Below, in pieces: positions 1 to 6,283 of a DNA stretch of 7,614 nucleotides. Made by a program: the position numbers and the translations under genes. Source of the DNA: Caldisericaceae bacterium (lineage in GTDB: Bacteria; Calditrichota; Calditrichia; Calditrichales; Calditrichaceae); the NCBI GenBank assembly GCA_021160885.1, contig JAGHBR010000203.1:1-7614 (forward strand). Direction: 5' to 3'. Numbering within the stretch: the stretch's first letter is position 1; each line of letters opens with the position of its first letter. The notes beneath the pieces are model-generated. The model did no database searches, was not told the origin of the DNA, and was given only the letters and a program-made list of their open reading frames with translations.

Positions 1-155
1 AGATTGTTCATTACTGTTTGAACAGTTGTGTAGGCTTTTTCTCCCTTTGGGTAAGCAAAATCAACAACCTGCCTGACTGTAACCGGAAATTTTTGTATTT
101 GCCAAATATATTTTAAAACTTCCCATTCAAGATCAGAAATCTTTTTTTTCTCCAA
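1..155 (-). CDS. BlaI/MecI/CopY-family transcriptional repressor, N-terminal part (runs off the left edge)
   Basis: The minus strand encodes about 51 residues beginning MEKKKISDLEWEVLKYIWQ and reaching ...EKAYTTVQTVMNNL at the window edge. This matches the winged-helix N-terminus of BlaI/MecI repressors: the opening S-x-x-E-W-x-V-x-x-x-x-W helix, a V-T-V-R-Q-V-V segment, and the recognition helix around A-Y-T-T-V-Q-T-V-M-N-N-L. Such proteins are dimeric DNA-binding repressors, commonly inactivated by proteolysis through a partner membrane metallopeptidase (BlaR/MecR type). Any such partner would lie beyond the left edge. The start is TTG at 153-155: it has a perfect AGGAGG five bases upstream, and an in-frame TAG lies just before it. 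The dimerisation domain is outside the window, so the regulated target cannot be read here. Family assignment is fairly secure; the symbol is left blank because many paralogues exist. Confidence 0.85.
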   Translation of the reverse strand, partial: MEKKKISDLEWEVLKYIWQIQKFPVTVRQVVDFAYPKGEKAYTTVQTVMNN

Positions 156-160
156 AGCTA

Positions 161-166
161 CCTCCT
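161..166 (-). promoter_or_regulatory. Ribosome binding site of the BlaI-type repressor
   Basis: AGGAGG on the minus strand sits five bases before the TTG codon at 153-155. It fixes this unusual start, because the in-frame codon overlapping the site is TAG and no ATG or GTG start is available downstream near the N-terminus. Confidence 0.8.
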
Positions 167-181
167 ATGTTATTAGTTGCG

Positions 182-199
182 CTACTATAAATATAGTAG
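182..199. promoter_or_regulatory. Palindromic BlaI-type operator
   Basis: CTACTATA, two A bases, then TATAGTAG form a perfect 8-bp inverted repeat. The ACTA...TAGT half-sites resemble the TACTACA/TGTAGTA dyads bound by BlaI and MecI repressors (family knowledge). The dyad lies 27 bases before the repressor start and covers its predicted -10 box, so autorepression is the natural reading. Whether it also affects the divergent carbamoyltransferase gene (start 271) is unknown. Confidence 0.75.
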
Positions 200-217
200 T
201 TAAATTTCAAAAGTCAA
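190..217 (-). promoter_or_regulatory. Predicted sigma-70-type promoter of the repressor gene
   Basis: On the minus strand TTGACT (217-212) is followed after 16 bases by TATATT (195-190), a good -35/-10 pair. The -10 element lies inside the palindrome at 182-199, so bound repressor would block RNA polymerase. Transcription would start near 183 and leave a short leader before the AGGAGG. Confidence 0.65.
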
Positions 218-585
218 ATTTTTTTTAAATTTTATTTTTCCTAAAGCTTAATCTTGCTTAATTTAAGTGCATGAGCAATTACATTTTAGGCATTTCGGCC
301 TTTTACCACGATTCGGCAGCGGCTCTTTTGAAAGATGGCCAAATTTTAGCCGCAGCCCAGGAAGAACGTTTTACGCGTAAAAAACACGATCATTCTTTCC
401 CGCAAAAGGCCATCGACTATTGTTTGCAGGAAGCGGGCATTACGGCAGACCAACTGAATCACGTGATTTTTTATGAAAAACCCTTTATCAAATTCAACCG
501 CATCCTGGAAACCTATTTAAGCACCGCACCATTGGGGTTGCGTTCCTTTTTAATGGCCATGCCCATCTGGCTGGGGCAAAAGCTG

Positions 586-588
586 TAG
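586..588 (+). other. In-frame TAG interrupting the carbamoyltransferase
   Basis: The frame reads ...WLGQKL, TAG, then IPDLIRQKLNYQG and straight on into AEHHESHAAS without a frame change. TAG is one base from TGG (Trp) and from CAG (Gln). From memory, homologues often have an aromatic residue here, which favours TGG. The gene's own terminal codon at 2086-2088 is also TAG, as is that of the small gene ending at 2674, so reassignment of TAG in this organism is unlikely. Confidence 0.85.
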
Positions 589-2065
589 ATCCCGGACTTA
601 ATCCGTCAAAAACTGAATTACCAGGGGCCTTTGCACTTTGCCGAGCATCATGAATCGCATGCCGCTTCGGCCTTTTTCCCTTCTCCTTTTAAACGGGCCG
701 CTATTTTGACTATGGATGGCGTGGGCGAATGGACCACTTCATCTATTGGTCTTGGACACGTCCACCAGATCGAGCTGCTTTATGAACAACACTTTCCGCA
801 CTCATTGGGTTTGCTTTATTCGGCCTTTACCTATTTTACCGGTTTTAAGGTTAATTCCGGTGAATACAAATTGATGGGGTTGGCCCCTTACGGCGAGCCC
901 CGCTATGTGCAGCTTATTTTAGATGAACTACTAGATTTGAAAGAAGACGGTTCGTTTAAATTAAACATGAAATATTTCAACTACTTAAGCGGCCTGACCA
1001 TGACCGGCCGAAAATTTGCCCGTTTGTTTGGCGGTCCGCCACGCCAGCCGGAGGCTCCTCTAACGCAACGTGAAATGGACCTGGCGGCTTCCATTCAGCA
1101 GGTTACCGAAGAAATCGTATTGCGTATGGCCAGGTATGTCAAAAAAGTCAGCGGCGAAAAGTATTTGTGTCTGGCCGGTGGTGTGGCACTTAATTGTGTG
1201 GCCAACGGCAAACTGTTACGCAGCGGACTTTTCGACGATTTGTGGATTCAACCTGCAGCCGGCGACGCCGGCGGTGCGCTCGGCGCGGCTTTGCTGATTC
1301 ATTACCATTTGCAGGGCAACAAGCGTGTGCCTCAGCCTGGCGATGCTCAGCAGAGTTCTTACCTGGGGCCGAAATACTCAAATCATGAAATTGAGGAATT
1401 TTTGCGAAAAAACGGTGTGCCATTCGAAATTTTGAAAGATGAAGAACTTTTTGCGGAAGTAGCCCGCCTGCTGGCGGAAGGCAAGGTGGTAGGCTGGTTT
1501 CAGGGAAGAATGGAATTTGGACCGCGCGCTTTGGGCAATCGTTCCATTCTGGGCGATCCGCGTGACGCACAGATGCAAAAAAAGATGAATCAAAAAATTA
1601 AATTTCGGGAAAGTTTTCGCCCTTTTGCCCCGTCTGTACTGCAAGAAAAAGCAGGCCAATGGTTTCAGATTGACCGGCCGTCACCTTATATGCTGTTAGT
1701 GGCTGAAGTCGCGCCGGACAAACGAGAGCCTGTGCCGGATGAAACTAATTTACAAGGTCTGGATCGCTTAAAGTTCAAGCGCTCACAAATTCCGGCAGTA
1801 ACCCACGTAGATTACACAGCCCGCCTGCAGACTGTCAGTCAGCAAACCAATCCGCGCTTTTACCGTTTGCTGCAAGCCTTTGAAGCGCTGACCGGGTGTC
1901 CGGTGTTGATTAATACATCGTTTAATGTGCGGGGCGAACCGATCGTGGCCAGTCCGCAGGACGCCTTTCGTTGTTTTTTACACACCGAAATGGACGTGCT
2001 GGTCTTGGGAAATTATTTGCTACGTAAGGAACAACAGCCTGTTGAACATATTGAAGCGGCGCGAC

Positions 2066-2071
2066 AGGAGG
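2066..2071 (+). promoter_or_regulatory. Ribosome binding site of the SxtJ-family gene
   Basis: AGGAGG lies inside the end of the carbamoyltransferase frame and is nine bases before TTG 2081. It supports translational coupling and decides the start against a TTG at 2075, which is only three bases away. Confidence 0.65.
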
Positions 2072-2080
2072 TGTTTGAAC

Positions 2081-2485
2081 TTGATTAGAACATTGTGGCA
2101 AAATGAGCCGACTAAAAAACAATTGCGTCAATTTTTGTTTATAATTGGCCTGGCCATTCTGGCCGGCTTAACCTGGGCGCTGATAAAGGGAAACAGCCGA
2201 ATAACGCTACTCTTCTCTGCTTTGCTGATTTTCCTCTTTTTGGGCTGGCTGTGGCAATCGTTGCTCATCTTTTTTTACCGAATCTGGATGAGCCTGAGCC
2301 ACCTGATGGGGAGCTTGATGTCGCACATCATCTTAACACTGATTTTTTTACTGATATTTACTCCGATTGGACTGATTCTAAGAATATCAGGTAAACGACC
2401 ACTTGATTTAAAGTTAGAAAAGGAGAAGAACAGTTACTGGCAATCACGGAAAAATCGGCAAAGCGATTTGACTAAAATGTATTGA
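2081..2485 (+). CDS. SxtJ-family membrane protein
   Basis: This 134-residue protein has three hydrophobic helices at roughly residues 17-35, 41-66 and 81-102. They are followed by a basic tail containing TPIGLILRISGKRPLDLKL and a KNSYWQSR segment, which is the signature I associate with SxtJ-family proteins. The family is named after SxtJ of the saxitoxin cluster. It has no established biochemical role but is repeatedly encoded directly after NodU/CmcH/SxtI-type carbamoyltransferases. Here it overlaps the carbamoyltransferase end by eight bases. The TTG start at 2081 is chosen from the AGGAGG at 2066-2071. The frame is open further upstream, back to about 1925, but that part only shadows the carbamoyltransferase in another frame. 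I infer a membrane partner or anchor for the carbamoyltransferase; this is not demonstrated by the sequence. Confidence 0.85.
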   Translation: MIRTLWQNEPTKKQLRQFLFIIGLAILAGLTWALIKGNSRITLLFSALLIFLFLGWLWQSLLIFFYRIWMSLSHLMGSLMSHIILTLIFLLIFTPIGLILRISGKRPLDLKLEKEKNSYWQSRKNRQSDLTKMY

Positions 2486-2515
2486 AATAACTTTAAAAAA
2501 GAGGAAATGAAATCT

Positions 2516-2674
2516 ATGGCAAAGATAAGCATCATCAGCGAATATTTAAGCTTTTTAAAGGCACACAAAAAATGGTGGCTGATGCCCATTGTTTTTATTC
2601 TTTTGCTGTTAGGTGCAGTCATTGTACTGGCGCAGGGCAGCCCGGTGGCGCTTTTTATTTACAGTTTGTTTTAG
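2516..2674 (+). CDS. DUF5989-type small membrane protein (SxtK-like)
   Basis: A 52-residue protein starting MAKISIISEYLSFLKAHKKW and ending GSPVALFIYSLF. It has an amphipathic, basic N-terminus (FLKAHKKWW), a single hydrophobic helix at about residues 22-39, and a short conserved-looking tail. The KKWW-x-x-P-I-V...G-S...F-I-Y-x-L-F pattern matches small proteins annotated as DUF5989 that accompany SxtJ and carbamoyltransferase genes. The likely counterpart in the saxitoxin cluster is SxtK (family recall). It starts 30 bases after the SxtJ-family stop. GAGG at 2501-2504 is 11 bases before ATG 2516. An in-frame ATG at 2507 is possible but only two bases from that site. No catalytic residues are visible, and a small membrane subunit is the most that can be inferred. 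The stop codon is TAG. Confidence 0.8.
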   Translation: MAKISIISEYLSFLKAHKKWWLMPIVFILLLLGAVIVLAQGSPVALFIYSLF

Positions 2675-2728
2675 TTTGAATTGAAATAATGCTTTTTAGA
2701 AATTCATTACTCACAAAAAAGAGGCATT

Positions 2729-2886
2729 ATGGATTTAGAATTTTAAAAAAACTTTAATCAAAACTTTTTAATTGCGGTTTTGAAAAAGAAAAGATTCAAA
2801 AGCTATTTAATTTGTTGCTAAATCTGGAAGAAGAGGAGCTACAGCAAATTGGGGAAGATTTGTTTCCCAGCGTACAGGTGGCATAA
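2729..2886 (+). pseudogene. Decayed remnant of an unrecognised small gene
   Basis: A GAGG followed by ATG 2729 opens a frame that stops after only five residues (MDLEF, stop 2744-2746). In a different frame, from the stop at 2755-2757 to TAA 2884-2886, the DNA reads protein-like: EKEKIQKLFNLLLNLEEEEL then QQIGEDLFPSVQVA, an amphipathic leucine- and glutamate-rich tail. No start codon with an SD serves this second frame except internal TTGs near 2811. The pattern looks like a gene broken by frameshifts and stops, keeping the start region and the C-terminal helix. The tail loosely recalls C-terminal helices of PD-(D/E)XK/Rpn-type proteins, but I cannot assign it. Confidence 0.35.
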
Positions 2887-2931
2887 AAAGACAAGTTTTT
2901 ATTTTACCAGTAATTAAAAATCGGGGATGCT

Positions 2932-3036
2932 CTAAACCTGTCATTACGCACTTGAGGCGGAATCTAATATTTACAATAACTTAGAGATTACCGCCTGCGC
3001 AGGAATGACATTTTTAATGATTTTTCAAAGGTTTAG
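2932..3036. repeat. Imperfect palindromic intergenic repeat (TGTCATT...AATGACA type)
   Basis: The left arm 2939-2965 begins TGTCATTACGC and ends GGCGGAATCT. The right arm 2985-3010 begins AGATTACCGCC and ends GGAATGACA. Its reverse complement (TGTCATTCC...GGCGGTAATCT) pairs with the left arm apart from a few mismatches and small gaps, with a 19-base AT-rich loop. An outer perfect pair, CTAAACCT at 2932-2939 and AGGTTTAG at 3029-3036, brackets it. This is the form of dispersed palindromic elements found between bacterial genes. It sits just upstream of the adenosyltransferase and could fold in its leader RNA. Confidence 0.6.
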
Positions 3037-3048
3037 GTAAATAAACCC

Positions 3049-3054
3049 AGGAGG
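3049..3054 (+). promoter_or_regulatory. Ribosome binding site of cobO
   Basis: AGGAGG six bases before TTG 3061 supports this non-ATG start. The encoded protein then begins eleven residues before the P-loop, as expected for the family. Confidence 0.75.
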
Positions 3055-3060
3055 ACAGGC

Positions 3061-3591
3061 TTGAATTTACAACAGGGATTTATTCAGGTTTACACCGGCA
3101 ATGGAAAAGGAAAGACAACGGCGGCCATAGGTCTGGCTGTTCGTGCGCTGGGCCATGGCTTTAAGGTATATTTTGCCCAATTTATGAAAGACTTCCCCTA
3201 CGGAGAACTTAATATTCTGCGGCAGTTCTCTCCTCAAATTGAAATCAAAAATTGGGGAAACGATCGCTTTGTTTTTCAAAAACAGACTCCTTCCCTTGAA
3301 TTAATTGCGGAAATGTCAAAGGGGTTAAATGAAGCTCTAAACGCCATGTTAAGCGAGCAGTTTGATTTGCTCATTCTGGATGAAGTATTGGTTTCAATTT
3401 ATTTTAAATTGTTCAAAGTAGAGCAAATTGTAAATTTTTTGAGGCAAAAACCCAAAACGGTAGAGGTGATTTTGACCGGCCGTTATTGTCCTCAAGAAAT
3501 TATTAAAATGGCCGATCTGGTTACAGAAATGCAAGAAGTAAAGCACTATTATCAATCTGGAATAATGGCCAGAAAGGGCATTGAGAATTGA
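3061..3591 (+). CDS. cobO: Cob(I)yrinic acid a,c-diamide / corrinoid adenosyltransferase (CobO/CobA/BtuR type)
   Basis: This 176-residue cytoplasmic P-loop enzyme transfers the adenosyl group of ATP to the reduced cobalt of cobalamin precursors, the step that creates the adenosylcobalamin form. Visible signatures are the nucleotide-binding loop GNGKGKTT at residues 13-20, AAIGLAVRALGHG just after it, FMKDFPYGE, a Walker B-like FDLLILDEV around D107-E108, VILTGRYCPQEIIKMADLVT around R141, and the family tail MQEVKHYYQSGIMARKGIE. Length is at the short end of the normal range for the family. It uses a TTG start with an excellent SD. The nearest downstream gene is an adenosylcobalamin-dependent ribonucleotide reductase starting 180 bases later on the same strand, so local supply of the reductase cofactor is a sensible inference. 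No cobalamin-riboswitch box is visible upstream. A specific role in de novo synthesis or in salvage cannot be told apart from the sequence. Confidence 0.92.
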   Translation: MNLQQGFIQVYTGNGKGKTTAAIGLAVRALGHGFKVYFAQFMKDFPYGELNILRQFSPQIEIKNWGNDRFVFQKQTPSLELIAEMSKGLNEALNAMLSEQFDLLILDEVLVSIYFKLFKVEQIVNFLRQKPKTVEVILTGRYCPQEIIKMADLVTEMQEVKHYYQSGIMARKGIEN

Positions 3592-3758
3592 GGTGCTCTG
3601 ATGAAAAAAATAACTTGTATTTGATAAAATAAATTTTTAAAATGGAGCTGTACGGGGGCAGAATTTTTAAAGTTCAATATTTCCATTTTTTTATGAAAAG
3701 CGCGCGATCTTCCAGAATTTGCTCCTTTCTTAAATGAAACTAATTGTTAAATCTAACT

Positions 3759-3764
3759 GAGGTG
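3759..3764 (+). promoter_or_regulatory. Ribosome binding site of nrdJ
   Basis: GAGGTG six bases before ATG 3771 selects that start. A TTG at 3744 is also in frame, but it would put the SD inside the coding region and add nine non-family residues. Confidence 0.75.
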
Positions 3765-3770
3765 GGCAGC

Positions 3771-6260
3771 ATGTTTTTGGATATGTTCAAACATAAAGGC
3801 AAATTTACTTCTGTGGCTGGTCGGCGTAATATTAAATCCTACCAAAATCTTTATCTGGTAAACAAAAAAAAGATGAATGAAGGCCAGCTACCCCTCCATC
3901 CTGAAAATAAGTATTGGGGAGACAACGAACTGGCGCGCAACATCTATGTTAAAAAGTATTTTGTAAAAGACCTCAACAACAAACTGGTGGAACACCGCCC
4001 GGAAGATTTGTTTAATCGGGTGGCTTCTTTTGTAGCGGCCATTGAAACAGATCCGCAAAAACAGGAAGAATGGGCCGAACGCTTTTATGAGTACATGTAC
4101 GAGGGCTACTTCATCCCTGGTGGGCGTGTACTAGCTGGTGCCGGTGATTTGTACCGCTTAAAAACCCTGGCCAATTGCTTTGTCTCTCAAATTGCCGGGG
4201 ACAACATCGAAGCCATTTACCAGTCTGCCTACGAATGCGCCCGTACCTATTCTTATGGCGGGGGTATTGGGGTAGATATTTCGGTGCTACGTCCCAAGAA
4301 TTCAGTGGTGCACAATGCTGCCGACACTTCAACCGGTGCCGTGTCTTTCATGGATCTATTTTCTTTAACAACTGGTTTGATCGGGCAAAGTGGTCGCCGC
4401 GGCGCCTTAATGCTAACTATTGATGTAAAGCATCCTGATGTGATTGATTTCATTAAAGTGAAAAAGACGCCCAACTGGGTAACCAAGCAAATTGTTGAGC
4501 AGTTGAAATGGACCAATCAGTTCGACAACTACCAGTTGAAAGAGATTGAAAAACAGGTCATGGAAAATACGCAAGTGCGTTTCGCAAATATCAGCGTTAA
4601 GGCATCTGATGAGTTCATGCAGGCGGTCAATGAACAAAAAACCTATGGCCAGGACAAGATTCTGGTTTACAAAAAATTTAACAAAGCCCTTATCAACTCA
4701 GCTTATCTGGAAGAAACGCAACACTATTCCATTCAGATTCCGGCAAAGAACATTGAAGAATACGAACTTTTCAAAGTTTTTGGCGATATCAGCTCGCTGA
4801 ATGATTTCCTTTACAAAAATTATGAGCTGATCATTACAGAAACGGATTTGGGTGACCCCAACAAACGTGACGTGTTTGGCGATCTGGTGCTGCCGCTGGA
4901 TTCAGAGCCGTTTGATCTGGCTTTGAAATACAGCGGTGATTTTATGCTTTACTTTGCTTCCCAGCCGACCGGAGAAATTCGCCGTTTAATTAAGGCGCGT
5001 GAAATATGGGATGCCTTTATTGAAGGCAATTACAAAACTGCAGAACCAGGGCTGATTTTCTGGAGCAAGATGAGTAAATATTCGCCTTCTAATTATGTTG
5101 GGCGGCCAATTTCCGCTACCAATCCCTGTGCTGAGGTTCCTTTAGAAGATGGCGGCGCCTGTAATCTGGCTTCAATTAACTTATCCAGACTGGTAAAAGA
5201 CGGTTTCCTGCCCAATGCTGAAATTGACTGGGAAACCCTCAAAAAAGTTACACGCGCGGTGGTTCGCTTTTTGGACAATGTGGTCAGCTGGAATGAAGTG
5301 CTTAATCCCCTTGAAAAGCAACGCAAAGCAGCAGCCGAAACCAGAAGACTGGGGCTGGGTATTATGGGGGCAGCCGATATGCTCAATCAATTAGGCATTG
5401 CCTATGATTCCGATGAAGGCATTGAACTCCTGGAAAAAGTGATGGAGACCATCGCCAACGAAGCCTATCAGGCCTCAGCTGAATTGGCTGCCGAAAAAGG
5501 CTCATCCCCCATTTTTGATTTTGAAAAGTACGCCAAAGGTCCATTCTTCAGAGAGGCCTTATGGTTGGAAACTCAGGAAATGATCAAAGAAAAGAGCCTA
5601 CGCAATATTGCCATTCTGTCCATTGCGCCAACTGGTTCGATCAGCAACATTGCACTGAGCTTTAAGATTGGCGAAAAACATTATTTAGGCGTCTCTTCAG
5701 GTATTGAACCTATTTTTGCGCTTTACTACACGCGCCGCTCTGAATCGTTTGGCAATCAATTTTTTAAAGTTTTTCACTCCACAGTGCAGGCTTACATCGA
5801 TTTACACAATCTGCAGGACAAAGTGGTTAATGCTCAAACGGAAGCCGAGTTAACGGATTACCTCCCGCCCCATTTCTTCCGTACGGCACACCACATCAAT
5901 GCCGAAAAACGCGTGGAAATTCAGGGCAAATGTCAGAAATACATCGATCACAGTATTTCATCAACGGTTAATTTACCGGAAACCATTGAACCAGAGGTCA
6001 TCTCTAGCATCTACCTGACAGCCTGGAAAAGGGGCTTGAAAGGTATCACCATCTACCGTGATGGTAGTCGCTACCCGATCTTAACGGTGGACGGACAAAA
6101 AACAGAATTTCAGAAAATGAAAGAAAAACTTTACAAAATATTACTGGCAGATTCACAAGAAGAAGTTACTTTAAAAGGCGACGACATCATTCAAACACCC
6201 GACGGTAAATTAACAACCGTTTACCATTATTTAAAACAAATGGAACATAAAAACGCGTAA
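3771..6260 (+). CDS. nrdJ: Adenosylcobalamin-dependent (class II) ribonucleotide reductase, catalytic subunit
   Basis: 829 residues with the ATG chosen from GAGGTG at 3759-3764. Class II reductases convert ribonucleotides to deoxyribonucleotides with a thiyl radical generated from adenosylcobalamin, with or without oxygen. Key residues are visible. C136 (LANCFVSQ) and C464 (GGACNLASINL) form the redox pair. N451, C453 and E455 (NPCAE) give the radical cysteine and its partners. APTGSIS around residues 619-625 is the phosphate-binding loop. YECARTYSYGGGIG and GQSGRRGALM are typical N-terminal core motifs, and GLKGITIYRDGSR closes the barrel. No N-terminal ATP-cone is evident. Two stretches exceed compact NrdJ proteins: about residues 226-270 and about 290-406. 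I associate these insertions with the long Bacteroidota/Calditrichota-type form. The TSCPD domain and terminal cysteines are absent and are supplied by the next gene, 23 bases downstream. The 179-base leader from 3592 shows no convincing promoter, NrdR box or riboswitch. Confidence 0.93.
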   Translation: MFLDMFKHKGKFTSVAGRRNIKSYQNLYLVNKKKMNEGQLPLHPENKYWGDNELARNIYVKKYFVKDLNNKLVEHRPEDLFNRVASFVAAIETDPQKQEEWAERFYEYMYEGYFIPGGRVLAGAGDLYRLKTLANCFVSQIAGDNIEAIYQSAYECARTYSYGGGIGVDISVLRPKNSVVHNAADTSTGAVSFMDLFSLTTGLIGQSGRRGALMLTIDVKHPDVIDFIKVKKTPNWVTKQIVEQLKWTNQFDNYQLKEIEKQVMENTQVRFANISVKASDEFMQAVNEQKTYGQDKILVYKKFNKALINSAYLEETQHYSIQIPAKNIEEYELFKVFGDISSLNDFLYKNYELIITETDLGDPNKRDVFGDLVLPLDSEPFDLALKYSGDFMLYFASQPTGEIRRLIKAREIWDAFIEGNYKTAEPGLIFWSKMSKYSPSNYVGRPISATNPCAEVPLEDGGACNLASINLSRLVKDGFLPNAEIDWETLKKVTRAVVRFLDNVVSWNEVLNPLEKQRKAAAETRRLGLGIMGAADMLNQLGIAYDSDEGIELLEKVMETIANEAYQASAELAAEKGSSPIFDFEKYAKGPFFREALWLETQEMIKEKSLRNIAILSIAPTGSISNIALSFKIGEKHYLGVSSGIEPIFALYYTRRSESFGNQFFKVFHSTVQAYIDLHNLQDKVVNAQTEAELTDYLPPHFFRTAHHINAEKRVEIQGKCQKYIDHSISSTVNLPETIEPEVISSIYLTAWKRGLKGITIYRDGSRYPILTVDGQKTEFQKMKEKLYKILLADSQEEVTLKGDDIIQTPDGKLTTVYHYLKQMEHKNA

Positions 6261-6283
6261 ATTTTAAGGAGCTTTGGGGCACC

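Larger units (their letters stand above)
271..2088 (+). pseudogene. NodU/CmcH/SxtI-family O-carbamoyltransferase interrupted by one in-frame TAG
   Basis: Read through the TAG at 586-588, this is a single frame of 605 residues, the usual full length of NodU/CmcH carbamoyltransferases. These enzymes transfer the carbamoyl group of carbamoyl phosphate, via a carbamoyl-adenylate, to a hydroxyl of a sugar or natural product. Domain 1 (about residues 1-350, Kae1/ASKHA-like) shows GISAFYHDSAAAL near residue 7, EERFTRKKHD, AEHHESHAASAFF with H126 and H130, TMDGVGEW with D149, GEYKLMGLAPYG, CLAGGVALNC, and AAGDAGGALGAAL with D332. H126, H130, D149 and D332 are the likely metal ligands by analogy with TobZ. 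Domain 2 (about 400-605) carries GRMEFGPRALGNRSILGDPR, FRESFRPFAPSVL and LINTSFNVRGEPIV. No strong SD precedes ATG 271. As written, translation gives a 105-residue N-terminal piece (271-588) and a frame reopening at TTG 631 that lacks the first motifs. Everything else is intact, so a recent nonsense mutation or a base error is more likely than old decay. The acceptor substrate is unknown. Confidence 0.88.

Noticed and set aside
586..588. TAG as a pyrrolysine or recoding codon in the carbamoyltransferase
   Set aside because: The family has no known pyrrolysine, no recoding structure is apparent downstream, and TAG is the ordinary terminator of this gene and of the small gene ending at 2674.
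1190..1659. Minus-strand and alternate-frame ORFs inside the carbamoyltransferase and the reductase
   Set aside because: They lie across strongly conserved plus-strand coding sequence, have no family features, and lack supporting ribosome binding sites.
1925..2080. Upstream extension of the SxtJ-family frame
   Set aside because: It lies entirely over the conserved C-terminus of the carbamoyltransferase, reads as low-quality protein, and the AGGAGG at 2066-2071 points to TTG 2081.
2887..3060. Cobalamin riboswitch before cobO
   Set aside because: No B12-box-like sequence is visible. The structure here is a simple palindromic repeat. The 3592-3770 leader of nrdJ lacks the box as well.
3744..3770. 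TTG start for nrdJ nine codons upstream
   Set aside because: The strong GAGGTG at 3759-3764 is correctly spaced for ATG 3771 and would be internal to the longer frame.
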